A stretch of 64,000 bases of DNA from Chionis minor (GCA_013398295.1 VZSF01008169.1:434001-498000); one strand, 5' to 3'; counted from the first letter of the stretch, positions 1-13,900 are shown. Notes: generated by a model from the letters alone, not told the origin. Program-made: numbers and translations.

Positions 1-3000
1 TGTCTTATAGTTCTTTTTGATCGTAAATTGCCAGAATGGTTTCTGCTCTCTCCAGTTCCCTTGTCCCTGATTCTTCTGCTGTGACATTTCTGGATGACTT
101 CCAGTTCCGATTGCTGAAAAGTCCTTGTTTTTGCAGAATCACCTAGTGCTGAAATTTGCAATTCCAAATACTATCTTTTTTGGTCTGTTTATCAGCTAAC
201 ACTCTTTGCTCAAGCAATCTTTGTCCTTCACATTCCAATTGGTTTTGTCCTTATTCAAACTTCTATGAATTTACCATAAGTAATATGACTTAAAATATAG
301 ATGAATATTTTTCTTCCTTTAAGAAAAAAATTATTTTTGTGTAACCTTCAGTTATGGGAAGTATCTGAACACATACATAATGAAAAATGTAATTTGGGGG
401 ATTAAGATTTAATCCAGTTGATCTTTACATAATTGAGCTTTATTTTTACATTTTCTTTATATATTTGGAACAATTTTTCATGTCCACATTAAAGGCCTCT
501 TTGCACAGTTGTAATTTCCCTCCAGTTTGCCTGGTTTTTGGTCATTAGGGCTTCCTAATTTTCAGTGAACTGCTGAGCAAGCTGAAGATGTTAATTGGAT
601 ATATCACTTTATTTTTTCTTGTAAGAGCTTCTTATTAATGGCTGCTCATGTAGATGATATAAATGTTAATCAATTTGCATCTGTCCTTCTAAAAGATTCA
701 GTTAGGTCCTTAATTAACCATCTGTAAACAAACCATTGCTCAGTAACAGGGTTCAACCATTTACTGCGAGCTGGCAAAGGCTAGTAGGGGCCTTATGCTA
801 CCACTCTGCCTTGCTGTAAATAGTTGACTTCTCTCAATGTGCAGAAAGTACTTGGAAAAAGACTGGATTCTCTCTAATTGAGTCATTTTTATCATGAGAA
901 AACATCAGAAATTGCAGTTGTCTGTTACTCCCATGAAGTGTATAGTGCTTTAGGATTACTAAGAGACTTGTATCCTGTACTATAAGTAGTGATAATAATG
1001 AAGATCATACATTCCTATGATGAAAGTAAGAGAGAGAGAGTCTTTAAAAATAAAATTAATGCCTCAGACAAAAGGATATTTTTTTTCCCCGAAAAGAAAG
1101 GCACATTATTCTGAGTGTTTGCAAAGATCCTGGGCCTCCAGAACACCAGTGGTCACCCACTAGAAAGTTCCTTCATATTTTTGAGTTTTCAATCAAGAAG
1201 TTTACCTGTTATTATCCTTTAATAATGTTTTCAAAGCTGCCACCTACCTAATTCTATATTGTAGCGCTTTCTACACTCTGCAGTGACCACAGGGGTTTCT
1301 GAACAGCTTTGAGCAGGATAACTAACCTCCCTAATAAATCTTGTCTCTCACCACCTCCTGGAGACCATGCTCATTTGAGCACGCCAGTGTAAACGAGGAT
1401 GTCTTTTTCGATTATAGCATGCACGGCATTACGTACTTAAGGCACTATGTATTTATATATATCCCATTCCCAGCGTGCTGTTATGGACCACATATGCTCA
1501 CAAAGACTTGATGCACAGCCTCTAGCTCTTTTCTTATGGGCTGCTCACAGCCATGACAGAGAGACAGACGCTAAGTTATTGTCCATACTTAAGAGCAATT
1601 TCTAGCACGAAAGGAAGCCACCTTCTCTATTCTTACAAGCAGATAACTTACTGATGTGTGTCAGTAGGCATTACTCATTTTTACCGCACAGAAGCAGATC
1701 AAGGGTACCACTCAATCATACTCTGAGGCACTTCCAGTTCTGCCACCATATCTATTTCTCATCCTCCTCTATTCTGTTCAGTGCCTTACCACAACTATTG
1801 AAAATTACAGGTATTAATTACATTCCTGTTAATCCACAGCAAAGATGATCTTGTGTGATGACCACAAATAGAGGACCAGCGGAAGTGACTGCTTTTACAT
1901 GGCATATCATGTGAGCAGAAAACATGACAGAATCTACATAACCTGGCATTATACGACTTTAGAGGTGATATTCACGTTTTGATTCAGTGCTAATATCTCA
2001 GTGATAATATTTGATGCTTTCCACCAATATTTCAGCAAGGGATCATTCTTACGTTCGAAACACTTTATTTTGTCTTTAATTCTCCAGTTGTTAGAACTGT
2101 TTTCTGGACAGCACTCATACATAATTAGATCCCTACTACAGAGTCTCTAGGAGCTGAGCGGGATCATTAGGAGTTGAAAAGAAAATAAAGAAATAAAATG
2201 AAGTTGTTAATCACCAAAGGTTGACAAAGTATGAAAGAGGAAAGCAGAGTTACAAATCTGAGATCTACCCTGACGACTTTCATCTTCCTTTTTCTGCAGT
2301 TCTACTTTTCTCTGACTCAGTGATCTCCCTCAAAATCCAGTTTTGCTCTAGCACATCTATTTCATGTTGATTGCAACAGATTGTATAACATGAGACATCA
2401 TTTCTTCACAATTTTCCAGATTTTCCTGAAAGTAAACTCATCAAATATCTAAAAACTTGTTACCAGAGTTCTTAAATATGGCCCCTACCGCTGTCTTTCC
2501 TTTCCATTACCATGTATATGCAAATGATTAAATTAATGTTCTCCTGTATCCTGCACAGGCAGTTATCATAACTGTTGTGTCAGATATAACCTGTTGCACA
2601 CCTCTGTTCCCCTGTTCCATACTTAAAAGAAAAAAAAAAAACCCACTAGTCTGACTTTAAAAATATCTAAATACATTTTGTAATAGTTGTTCCTAACTCA
2701 AAATGCCAAAGCACTTTTCTGTTCTTAAGATCTGGAATTCATCTAATGCTCATGATATATATGATTGATATTTCTTTTAGCACCAGTGAGCACTTTGGGG
2801 CCTGCTATCTCATGATCCTAGGAGCTGGAAATTAAAGGGTTGGATAATCTAAACTGGGAGATTCACAGCTTTCCACTGAAATACACAGCATCTGCTTCAG
2901 GACTTCAAATTTAGACTAATAGAAACGAAGAAATTTGCTTTATAATCTAAGAATAGGAGAACTAAATGCATACCACAGTTTTTAATTTCTATTTTTCTTC

Positions 3001-5213
3001 TGCTGTGAAACGTGGCATATGCATAATGTATGGCAACACGATCTACAGAGCTTTATTGATGGTTGTTTGGTGTGATCTATATAACTCATATATTGCTCAT
3101 TTATGAGTAATGCAGTCCTCCCAAACTCTTGCTCACACACATATAAAAGATGAAAACATTCAATGAATACCACTTTAGGAAGGCCACATTATTCTTGAAT
3201 GTCAGAGCTTATGCAAGTCACGCTGAAGAAGGCATAACACTAACTGACATCACACAATTACGCACTCTAAATACATTATGCATTTCAGAAAAAGAAGTAA
3301 TTTAGAGAAGAAATGTGAAATTTTTCCTCTCATCCTAGATTTTGTATAGTTTGGATCTAAAACCAGTGCCTTAGCTTTCATCAATTCAATTGCATAATAC
3401 TGAAAAATAGAAAACTGGACTGTAAAATTTTTCAGAGTTTATGATTTAATCTAACAGGGACCACTTTTACTGTCTGATTTGCATTTAATAAATAAGAGGG
3501 GGTTTTATAGCATACATTTCTAGTTTCTATTTTTTTGATTGTACCAGGGTGCTACAACTTCCAGTATGCACAGGCATCTGACGCCTTCCCCATCAACATC
3601 TTCACAATATGTAATGATTAGGGACAAATTTTTACAGGCTTAGTTTTTTGAATTTTGAAGAACTAAGGCTAAAAGAGTACGTGATTGTTGTTGTTGGTTG
3701 CTACAATTTCTCTAAAAATTCCAGATATCCCAGATTTTAAGGAGCTGTACTACACTATCTCCAAAGGTCTTATATGTTCTTATTCTGATAGAATGTAATT
3801 GATGTACAGGAATATAACTATTTAGTCAATAGTTAAGTATTCACTGTGAAACATACAGCAATAATTCAAATTTTATTATTTTATTAACAAAATGTTTTCA
3901 GTGTATTAAATACCCAATAGAAAAATTTACATGTTGATTCATAAGTTCTCTAAACTTTCTGTAGACCTTTCAGTTTCTTCATAGGATATAGTTTGTAAAT
4001 CTTTAGGATATACATTTTAAATTATTCATAATCAATACTAAAATCAAAGAGTTGGCAGCTAGCTCATTCTAAAAACTGCAGCCATGCAATTCATATTCTG
4101 CCATAGTGGCCAGGTCAGAGTAAGACAACAAAATGAACTGATGCAGCTAATTACAACCTAATTCCAGCTTCCCAAATTGAAACAAATGATTGAACTGTAT
4201 CTGTCACATTGAACTTAACATCACTCAACCACCTGATGTTGTACTAGCACAATAACCTGTAAGAAAGTGGACACCAATTATGAATAAGCCCGTGGTGAAA
4301 TGATTTACAGGCTTGAGACCTGTCTATAAAATTATTTTGGGCAGCTTTTAAGAAACATTTGAAGGTATGAAAGCACATGATAGTATTCTTTTAGATATCT
4401 CTGGTTAGTAATTCCAAATGCTGAAAGTAATTTTTCTTGTTGCATGTAGATTTCTTGTCTCTACATTCAATCTCACGATGACACCTATTGCAACACAAAT
4501 CAGACAATTTTTCTTCGAATCAATTACTTTACATGTGCAAGCAGATAATCAGAAGTATGTATTGTGGCTTATAAAATTTTCCCTATCAAAAAAAGTTAGT
4601 TTTGTCTTCAGAATGGAGTAAGAGAGAAGATAGAGGCGAGGCCAAATAATTGCGGGAACACTTCTACCAAGAATGTGAGAACCAAGGATAAAAGTCCTGC
4701 TTTGTTTAAAAATAAGGAATTGCACCTGTGTCTCCCATAGCCTTGGTGCAGGCCATACCACCATATGACTGTCATACATCAACTGTTGATCATCTGTAAG
4801 ATACTAATTTATAGCATGTTAATCAAGGCACTTTGCTAGGGGACGCGAGAAAACTGCTATAGGGATGAGATCTACCACTGTTCCTTGACACCTCAGACTT
4901 CATCAGAACTTAGACATGTAATTTAAGCAACAAAATTCCTTGCCTGTGTTTCTGTGCTGCTTTCCCTTGGAGGGTCCATCAACTCACTGAACTTCTCCAT
5001 CTGGGTCAGAAACCATTCTGATGACTTCAGGTGTCTTCCATGGAGAGAAGAGGACCTAATTTGGAGCTAAGTGTTTATACTACACCCTGCTGAAACTGGA
5101 GTCTCTTCGGAGGGGCATCTCATCAACATCTAAACTCCATACACAGGCTTGATTTGTTAAAAATGTATGTCACCTCATGTTAAAAATGGATATATTACAT
5201 GCCTTTTGCATAA
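1..5213. other. AT-rich DNA without recognised genes
   Basis: Only short chance-length open frames, none protein-like and flanked by convincing splice sites. Contains an (AG)n repeat at 1029 and a poly-A run near 2629. Most simply intron or intergenic sequence. Confidence 0.65.
1029..1040. repeat. (AG)n microsatellite
   Basis: Six AG units following 'gaaagta'. Short simple repeat. Confidence 0.8.
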
Positions 5214-5331
5214 GAATGCAAAGAGTACTTTAGGTTAAAGTACTCATCCAGGATGTGCGAATCAGGATGTGTGAATGCAAAGAGTACTTTAACCTAAAGT
5301 ACTCATCCAGAATGTGTGAATCCTGGATCCA
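5214..5331. repeat. 59-bp tandem duplication containing a palindrome with inverted loop
   Basis: Two units with period 59 start gaatgcaaagagtacttta. Each contains a 21-base palindrome-like hairpin (5224-5244 and 5283-5303) with arms agtacttta and taaagtact and a three-base centre. The centre is ggt in the first unit and acc in the second, so the two hairpins are exact reverse complements of each other. The rest of the units differ at a few sites. Confidence 0.9.
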
Positions 5332-8300
5332 ATTTTCCATAAACTGGAGGCACTCAAATACAACTTTACCAATTTTCTGGAGACAGTTTTCCCACACGGG
5401 TATGTCAACAGTATGGCATAATCCTCACTGCTGAAGCTTATTATTCTAGTGGCAGGACAAATAGACAGATACTATAATCAAGACTGCTCACAAGATTTAG
5501 ATTAAAGAGTGAGCAGAAGCAGGAATGGGACTCCCTCTCTTATCTGAGTGCTTAACCACTGGGATACAAATTAGCCTCTTTCCCCGCCCCCCCCCTCTGG
5601 AATGCTCACATTATTGTAGTTATTTAATGGCCCACCTTCAACCTTTTTTTTTTTTAATGAAACCATGACTTTTAATGACAAAGTCAACTTCTCTTGCCAG
5701 CTGCTACTGTCACTGATAGTTTTTGACTGCTCATTCATCTGTAGGCATATACGGGTGCATATTGAACCTGTAAATGACATTAGTAAGTATGGCCCAAAAA
5801 TTATTTGAGGGGGTGAGGGGAAGGGGTGCTCTTCCACTAGACCTGCTTAAATGCAGAACACAGAAATCAAACAATAAATGTAAAAAAAAAAATAAAAACA
5901 TACAGTTATCTCTTTGGTACTAAGCAAAAGTAAATCTAAACCAACACCTGCATTACAGCACAGCCATGACAAAGACCAAAATGTTGCTTTTCACTCAATG
6001 CCTACATTCAGTGTGAATTAAAGATAGTACTTTAATATCACTTACAAATATATGTTATCTATTATAACATCATTTGTTTCAGTCACTCATTACTGATACT
6101 TAAATACAAAGTAATAGTTCAACAACTCCATTGACAGCATGGTAAATTACAAGAAACCAAAGGAGTAAAAGGTACTCTACATGCCATCACACAACTAGGG
6201 AGACTGTAAAAATAACAGAAATCTTTAATTAACTCAGGAAATTAAAAGGTAACTTTAATAAAGAAGCTTAATAAGGAGACACACTCAGATGAACTCACTA
6301 GCACATGTTAATCAAGAACAAGAAATAATCCCAGGTACACAAAAAGCTAGATGCTTATATGCAGCCTAAATTAAAAGACAAATGTTCTAAACTGGTACCC
6401 CCATAAAAGATGAGTCTATGATATTAAAGACTGTAAACACAGGTGCTGACCATAGGTGTATAATAAATAAGAACTGGAAGCAGGGCTGATTCCTTAATGA
6501 GCACATGTTAAATGACACTGGAACTACATTGAGACTCATTCTGCAGTTTATGCCATATGCAAGATACTATAGCTTCAGAGTTAATAGCCCCATGTTTATA
6601 TGTAGATAATAAAAACTCTTACCTAGGTGGGTTTTTTCAGATGATCAATGCACTAGCACTTGTTTAATTATTGCAGCAAATACAAGATTGTTATGTTCTT
6701 AATTTTTATTTCTGATAGCTGCGTAACCACAATTCCTTTTGTTTCAACAGTCATATTTACTGACTGTGCAATATAAACACAGGGAATAAGCAGTATTTGT
6801 GGAAAACTCAACTGTACACATTCAGTAGGTGTTTTTGTAGGAACAGCAGTATGATTGTTCCCTATTAAGATATACCTAAAAATATCAGTATTGGAAATAA
6901 ATGTAGATCTTGCAATATCTAATTTGAGAAAACAGCAAATTTTACAGTGTTTGAGATTCAAACACACAACATTGTCACTTCAGTGGTATTCTTAACTGAT
7001 AACAACTGAAAGCAAGATATTTCAGTTGAGTCCCTATAATTAATTGAATTACTTAACTACAAAAGCTCCCTATAAATAGGTGTTAACCTCCTGAAATTAG
7101 AGCCTTTAAAACACAGATTCACTATATATATATATGCCAATTTTAATGGGCAAAACTATGACTAAACTCTTCATTAAATAACATCAAATATTAGTAATGA
7201 CGTTTATCATTGGTGTGGAAAATTTTTGGAAAATTTCAGTCTCTCTAGTTTTGATGTAACTTTCAGGAAATAGCCATAGGCTTTAGCAATTTGCACTTCC
7301 ACGGAAGATTTAAAGTTTCAAATAAAATTAACTTTTTTAAAGTTTAGCTCAACACTTACAAAGTTGTTAACCGCTGGAGTGGTCCAGATGTTGCCTCCAG
7401 TGACAAAATGCAAATTCAATGGAAGCAACAGAAATTACTTTGAAAAAAGTGAATTATATTTGAAATGTCTCAATATCTTATGTAAATACAGCCTTGATAA
7501 TGATAAACTACCAAGTGACTTTTAATATTAGAATACTCCTTTAATGAACATTAAGAAATGATCTCTTGGCTTTCCTAATCTCAGTCCGTATTCAGTTTAA
7601 AAATTCTGCTTTTGTTCTTCCTATAAAACGTGTTGTGTGAGTTATGGAATTAAACTTATTCAATTTATAAACCATGTTTGTTAACTTATTCAAATGAATT
7701 TGGCAATGTACAGTGGTACCACATTTATTCTCAGCAGCCATGCCTCCCCATCCCCCCAGTTTATTCATTTCCTAAAGGAAATTGCAAGTTAATAGAAAAA
7801 GCAGCACTGGAACTGCCTCACATCCTATAGTTATTAATTAAGTAAAGTCTGGTTCAGTAACTCTGGATACTAAAAATACAGAGTTAAACAAAGCCCAGTG
7901 CTTCTTGAAATGAAGTTTCAACTTCAGCAGTCATTCTACAAAATTTATGCATTAAGATCTATATTTTCCCTTTAAGGAGTTTTTCACAAAATCTCTGAGA
8001 AAAAAATAACAGCTCTTGACCATTTCTTCTGAAGGACTCACATATAAAACACCATACAGAAGCATCAAAATAAGTTATGTTACTGTCATATAGCAGCCGC
8101 TAACTATATAATTCTCCTTTATCTATATGCAGATTATTACCCTGCAATTAATAAAAAAAGAAGGTGCACTACGTGCCTCATTGATAGTATATAGTCGTTA
8201 GTAAAGCTTAAAAAGCACTTATGTGAGAAACTTTTAAATGTTCCTGATATCTGTAGATCTTACAGGATAATTTATAGTTGCAGTTGGTATTGAATGTTAA

Positions 8301-8974
8301 GTGAGTAGGTAGCATGCTGGAAAAAAGGCACATAAACTCAGGTTATAACAAGTCTGTTCCTTTATAGTGAACCTTTTCTTTAAAGTGAACGGGTTATTAT
8401 TAAAATGATTTTTTGAATCGAGGACAATAACGGGTTCAACAACTATGTCAAATATCTTTTAAATGCTGACTGGAATTAAATTTATAAAAAAAAAAACTTA
8501 TTGCAAGTTTAAAAGTTGGAAACAACAGATACTATAAATGTGAGACAAAGTAGGAAATACTGAAGAATTTAATCTGTGAACACGTATGTTACAGAGAATA
8601 TTTGAAAACAAAGCAGTTTGTATCCTGTGGAGGAACTGGGCCCCCTCTTCCTTCAGGCAATGTAATGGATGGCAGCCTCTAACTGAAAAGCAATGAGAAG
8701 GCAGGAGAAACGCCCCAATAGCCTGGATTTTATGACAGACCAAATGAAATCACTTATTATAGATGGACTGGCATTCACCTTTGATTAAGTAGGATATATT
8801 TAGTTTGTCTTCCTCTCATATCTGGTTTTTATACTCCAAACAAAGTATTTGCGTCACATGAGAGGAGTTTGTTCGAGGGTTCACAGTAAGGAATGTTTTC
8901 TATGACCTGTCTTTGGAGGCTGAACTGTGCCCTCAGCATCACAGCCTACATCTTGAGAAGGCAAAAGGAGAGGC
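5332..8974. other. AT-rich DNA without recognised genes
   Basis: Includes C and T homopolymers near 5585 and 5645. A minus-strand open frame ends at 6668; an acceptor-like cag at 6764-6766 precedes about 30 open codons, but no donor or polyadenylation signal was found to complete it. A donor-like site near 7350 follows a short open stretch. Nothing firm. Confidence 0.55.
7123..7135. repeat. (TA)n microsatellite
   Basis: Thirteen bases of strict TA alternation, a short simple repeat. Confidence 0.85.
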
Positions 8975-8980
8975 ACTTAC

Positions 8981-9026
8981 AGCGAAAGGAGGACATTCCT
9001 TACGGGAACAGAGAGGAACAAAATTC
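8981..9026 (-). CDS. Weak candidate micro-exon
   Basis: A 46-nt minus-strand segment after an acceptor ending cattcactcgccag (9027-9040) and before the donor GCT|GTAAGT (8975-8980). Taking one base from the preceding 35-nt candidate it reads NFVPLCSRKECPPFA and exits in phase 0. A frame starting at the first base is closed by TAA. An internal alternative donor (CCC|GTAAGG) is present. No product can be assigned and the segment may be chance. Confidence 0.2.
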
Positions 9027-9422
9027 CTGGCGAGTGAATGCAAGGCAGATGTAAGGCAACCCCCCCGCGCCTACCCCTGAAGTCACAGAAGCTGCCTGGG
9101 CAGCACTAGCACTTCTCCTGTTCAAAAAGAGCTGCCAGCTTCTGCTCCTCATCTTCAGCTAGAGGGGGTTTGGGGCTGCTTTTTTTTTTTTTTNCAGAAC
9201 CCTGTCTCCAACTATCAGCACCTCCATCTGCCAATTTCTGTAATAACCAAGTATCCGCGCTTTGGCAGGCTGACTCCTGCAGAAACACAGTCCATGCTGC
9301 TGCCAACCTTCTAGGCAGTAACACACATGGGACTGAACTAATGACACCAGAGCAGAGTTTATAGCAAGAAAGAAAAAAGCAGGAATAAAGGATCACTCGT
9401 AACAATAAAGCACAGAACTTAC
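9027..9422. other. Moderately GC-rich stretch with ambiguous coding-like frames
   Basis: Minus-strand frames around 9085-9180 look codon-like in two registers: one gives a C-terminus LAEDEEQKLAALFEQEKC followed by a stop, another a short ATG-started frame. They are cut by the poly-T run and N at 9180-9194. I cannot choose between a terminal exon, a retrocopy fragment and chance. Confidence 0.4.
9180..9194. other. Poly-T run ending in an ambiguous base (N)
   Basis: Fourteen T bases followed by the only N seen in the window. This marks uncertain homopolymer length or an unresolved base in the assembly; any reading frame across it is unreliable. Confidence 0.95.
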
Positions 9423-9457
9423 ATGGTAGCCAGCATCAAGATTTCCTTCACGATTAG
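9423..9457 (-). CDS. Weak candidate micro-exon
   Basis: A 35-nt minus-strand segment between a T-rich acceptor (gagtttttttcgtttaag, 9458-9475) and a good donor (CAT|GTAAGT, 9417-9422). In phase 0 it reads LIVKEILMLAT plus two bases. A second frame (NREGNLDAGYH) is also open, so the frame is not proven. It follows in phase from the 66-nt candidate at 10.2 kb. Such short matches arise often by chance in 64 kb; this is listed because of the phase agreement with its neighbours. Confidence 0.2.
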
Positions 9458-10233
9458 CTTAAACGAAAAAAACTCAATCTCTAACCTATTGAATAGGAAA
9501 CTGAAGCAACAAAAAGTACTGTATTATTAGCAAGTTTTCCTGTAGAGGTTCAAAACCTATGTCATCAAGTTGGCTACACCTAATTTGTGCTTTTATGAAA
9601 GGGGATGAAAAATGAAGGAGTGCTATTCAAATCTGCTCTTGCTTTTCTTGTATTGGGAGCTTTAGCCCCCATTTTTCCTTACCCCTCAAACAGATGCAAA
9701 CAAAAATGTTGTGTATCAGCAAATCTTTCCGTAATTTATATGGTCACCTATAGTAACAGGGCACAGCAATTATTAGGCCTTTTTGCCTGCTTTCTTTTAT
9801 GAAAAAGCTCCTGTAATGAGCAGCTGATATACTGAATACCTCAAATAGTACGGAAGTAAGGCCATTAACCCAAATTAATTTCAATTTTTTCATTCCTTAC
9901 AGACACATTTGCTCATCTGCACCTGAGCTCCAGTTCTATTCTCCCCTGCCAAACATACTTAGGTCCTAAGGTCCTGAGGATGCTCTTGAAAATCTTTTTA
10001 ATGACAGTGCTGAAATCCTAGTTGGAAAGCTACAGGATATATGCCTATCTGTAATGCATGTTGTGCCATACCATGTGTGGTGGTGGTTCTTTACTGTAAA
10101 AATTACTGTAAATTATTTCATACAAAGCCCCCATACACTTAAGATATCAGTTTTAGAGCACAGTAGCTCCTTTAAAATTCCACGTGCACTAACTGCTTAG
10201 TTCTTGGGCTGGGAATTGGTGTTACCATCTCAC

Positions 10234-10299
10234 CTCTGCATCGTGGCACACCGCCCTGCTAGGTTTTCCCAGCACAACTATACCCTGCAAGCTGAACCG
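10234..10299 (-). CDS. Candidate internal coding exon (22 codons), unidentified gene
   Basis: A 66-nt minus-strand segment open in one frame only; the other two are closed by TAG. The peptide begins RFSLQGIVVLGKPSR and ends AVCHDAE. The acceptor side has two T-rich runs and ends ggattgtttcag (10300-10311). The donor is GAG|GTGAGA (10228-10233), close to consensus. Entry and exit phase would both be 0. This does not join directly in frame to the 15-kb exon, which leaves two bases over. An intermediate exon of length 3n+1 would be needed, or the two belong to different transcripts, or this call is wrong. Product unknown. Confidence 0.42.
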
Positions 10300-10957
10300 C
10301 TGAAACAATCCACCTTAAAAAAACCCAGGAAAATAGAAGCAGGTTGAGGTTTTTTTAGAGGAGGACAACTTCCCCGATTCATTTAACAGAGTGGTTGTTC
10401 AAGCAGTTTTGGGGGCCACAAGCAAAAGTGCACAGGTTGAGGCTGTACGTGATTGAGGGGGGAGCCTGATGCAGAGGATGGAAAATATTCCAGGCCAGTA
10501 CTGCCACTAACCGGCTGAGAACATCAAACTAATATTCCTTTGCCAGCATGTCGCTTAGCTTACGGGAGCCATTTTATTTCAGAATAACCATTTACGTTAG
10601 TTATACTAATCAAACTTAAACTAATTGTTTACAACCTGTATTTAACTTGAAGATTGCCATTTCTTTTTTCAGACTGAAACAGGGCTTGTTTGCCTGAAAG
10701 CTTTCAGGAATATATTAGTTAGTTTAATAAAACACATGGCTTTTCTGGGAAATCTTTATTTTCCTACAGAGTATGAGATTAACAGGCTGGTGAGCTAAAT
10801 TTTATGTAAGCGGGATATATTTCTCCAACCTCTTAACCATGGGCTCAGTTTTCTCTGAAAGACTAGGTCTGTTGCAGGAAAAACGACCACTATTTCCCTC
10901 CCAAGGAGAAGATTTTTTTACTTCTTTTTTATATCGGCTCTTTATCTTCCTTGATCT

Positions 10958-10974
10958 AAAAAAAAAAAAAAAAA
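10958..10974 (+). repeat. Poly-A run
   Basis: About seventeen consecutive A bases; no adjacent retroelement was recognised. Borders by eye. Confidence 0.85.
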
Positions 10975-13900
10975 CCTCAACTTTACCAATGAAGAAAACC
11001 AGAACTCAGAAATAACTCCTCTCACCACTTCCTCGCAGAAAGGTATAAAGCACTACGTGTCCAGAGCTCTGTGGCATTGCCTCACTTTTCTGCAATTAGA
11101 AACAGGTTCCTAGGTACTCCTGTTTTGGCAGAGATTGCATAATGCAGACACATTTAAGTAGGGAAATAAATTAGGCACAGCCTGCCATAATAACTTCCAG
11201 TTATGAGTGAAATAATAACTCTAAGTTTTCATTGGCCTGGAACATGCTAGAGCAGAAAATGTAGAAATGGGAAGGTATCACTTTCTGTGAGGTTTCTGAA
11301 ATTCCAAAATCATAAATCCTCCATAATGTAATCTCATTGAAGCTTGCTTATTTTTTGAGACGTTTTAAGAAATCAAGTTGCCCCATAAGTTAGTGAAGTA
11401 TTCCATTTTTATTTTTTTAATATTCTTCAAAAACTGGAAAGGTTAAATTCTGTTCTTCCCCTTAATAATTCAAGAATCTACGTACATGACTCCAAAAGAA
11501 GAAATGCCTAATTCTTATTTCTTTGATGAAATAAAGCCATACTTTAAGTAATTTTTCCCCTCAAATGTTCTTATTTTTATCTATTTGAAAGAAATCAAAC
11601 AGCTAGACCAGATTAATAAACAAATTAATCACAATGATGGAGAGTTCATGTTCTTGGATCCTTCTATTTATAGTATCTATATATCATATGTATGTGTATA
11701 AGGATATGGGGTGTCTTTCTACCCTCACTTTCTAGATCACAAAAGAAAAGGGATGAATTTGTTATTCAGCATCAAGATTCTGTGCTGGTAACATTTTTAT
11801 GATACTTACACCATTTCTGCTGTTCCCAGACTTTGACAACCACTGTCTGCTGCATAGTACAACTATTTTTGCCAAGAGAGCAAAGTGTCGCAGTTTGGCA
11901 GTAGACAAATTGTAATCAAGAGTCAACAGAAACAAATATCTTTTCAATCTGTGTACCAATCAGTGGTTTGCCCTGTTTTACTAGAGTCAGACCTAGGAAA
12001 ACAAGAGTATGTAACGAGGGAAAGCCCAGGTCTACTGGCAGGTAAACTTCTCGGTGAAGAGACAGGTGTTCATCGAGGATATTCCGACATGACAGTGACT
12101 GCAATAAAGTTCCAGCTAATGAAGATGCATGACAGAATGAGACGATGCTCAGAAGGAATGAAGGAAAAAGGATTATCAGTCACATAAGAAAAAAGAGGTA
12201 GATAGGAGGTGGGGGAAATCGCTCTGGGAGAGCGATGCGGTATGGCAGGAGAAAGTCTTGATAGGCACTACTCTCCGTGATGGAGACAAGTTTTACCACA
12301 GTGATGGTTAACGAAGAAGCAGCTTGGACACTAGGCTACCAACTTCCCCAAAAGAACCAATACAGTAAGAAGAATAAGGCTAAAAATAGCTGCCAAGGAG
12401 ATAAACCCAGGTGAGTCGTCTTTTTCTGCCAATAGAAAAAACACTAAAATCAAAACATTCAGGCCTTTAACTTGCTTATTACAACATCTACAGTATGTGC
12501 AAAGGGGTTAATACACTTCCTCTCAGTAAATGTATTAAAGATAAGAAAAGTAAGATGGAACAATAATTCATAGAGATACGATACAAAATTACTTAAAATA
12601 GCTGCCAATGTACTTGCGTTACTGTGTTGCCAGCCTAAAAAACTACTTAAAAGGAGAAAGAGAAGATACTACCAAAATTTTGCATTTCCTTCAAGGTCAC
12701 TACTAAAAAGTATTACTATAATCCAGGTAAGATTGCACTTCTTAATGCTTTTTTTTGGCCAGTTCATTTATGTTTTCTTATTTAATGACAGTATTTGGAC
12801 CAGTATTATTTAACTCTATCATTCAGACAAAATGATGTGCCATCTAAAAATATTAACATAAATTTCACTATAAGAGGATTAAAACCAAAGTAGTTCTATC
12901 TAAATTAATTAGGTAAGTACACTAGATAAATAAATCAGCACCCTTCAACTCTCAGAAAGCACTTCAAGCAATTTCAAGTCATTAAAAATACTTTTAGTTC
13001 TAACATTTTGGCTCTTAGAACAGTCTTAATGGTTATATGACAGTATGTTCTACTACTGGCTGCATGGCTTTTATTACATGCCCCAATCTATTTGATGATC
13101 ATGGCAGCTTTTTAGAGAACTACAAAGAAAAGCTGAAATAATGAATTATTTTTTAGACAAGTCTAATAAAAGTGTTAATCAAAAATACCATAAACGTCAG
13201 CAGCTCTCATAAATCCTAGATTTTATATATTCCTCTTTCTAAACATTCAGCCAACGGAATAACAATCCTAAGAGGGGAAAAAAGGAAAAAAAAAAGAGCA
13301 AGCCAAGAAGGAGAACAAAAGCACTCCATGTGCATTTACAAAGTCTCACCAATTTATCTGAACCCATTTACTGATTTATGAACTAGCATTATTCTCCTAT
13401 GACTTAATTTCTGACAGTTTATAAACATCTCATATAGATGAATATGATTATGTTTGATTTCTGGTTAGATTATAAGGTATTCCCATATGACAAGATACAG
13501 TCAATTATTTCCCCCTTGTGCTACTATTATGAATTATTAGTGGGTTTAATATACTTCTATCAGAATAAGAATCACTCCCCAACCCATTTTCCAGGGACTT
13601 GCATGTCACTGATCCTGAGGCAACAAATAGAAGATGTTTCAGAGTACAACTTGAAATGTATCTAGCCAATTTATAATGATAATTTTCCTTTTTTTGGTGA
13701 TGTTTTTCAAGACTAAATGTGATTTGACCCTCTTTCCATCAACTTTTAAATCCTCCTTTAAAAAAAAAAAAATCCTCACTGGTAAGTGAGGAAAATATGA
13801 CTACATACAACATCGTACATTTGTTAGCAAGAATTCATTTTGCATTTTTATGAGGTTCCAAGAATATTATGTTGGAAGGTGAAATTATAGAGCTGTCAGT

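Noticed and set aside
6668..6763. Minus-strand open tail after an acceptor-like site
   Set aside because: No donor; no AATAAA-like signal on the minus strand within several hundred bases downstream.
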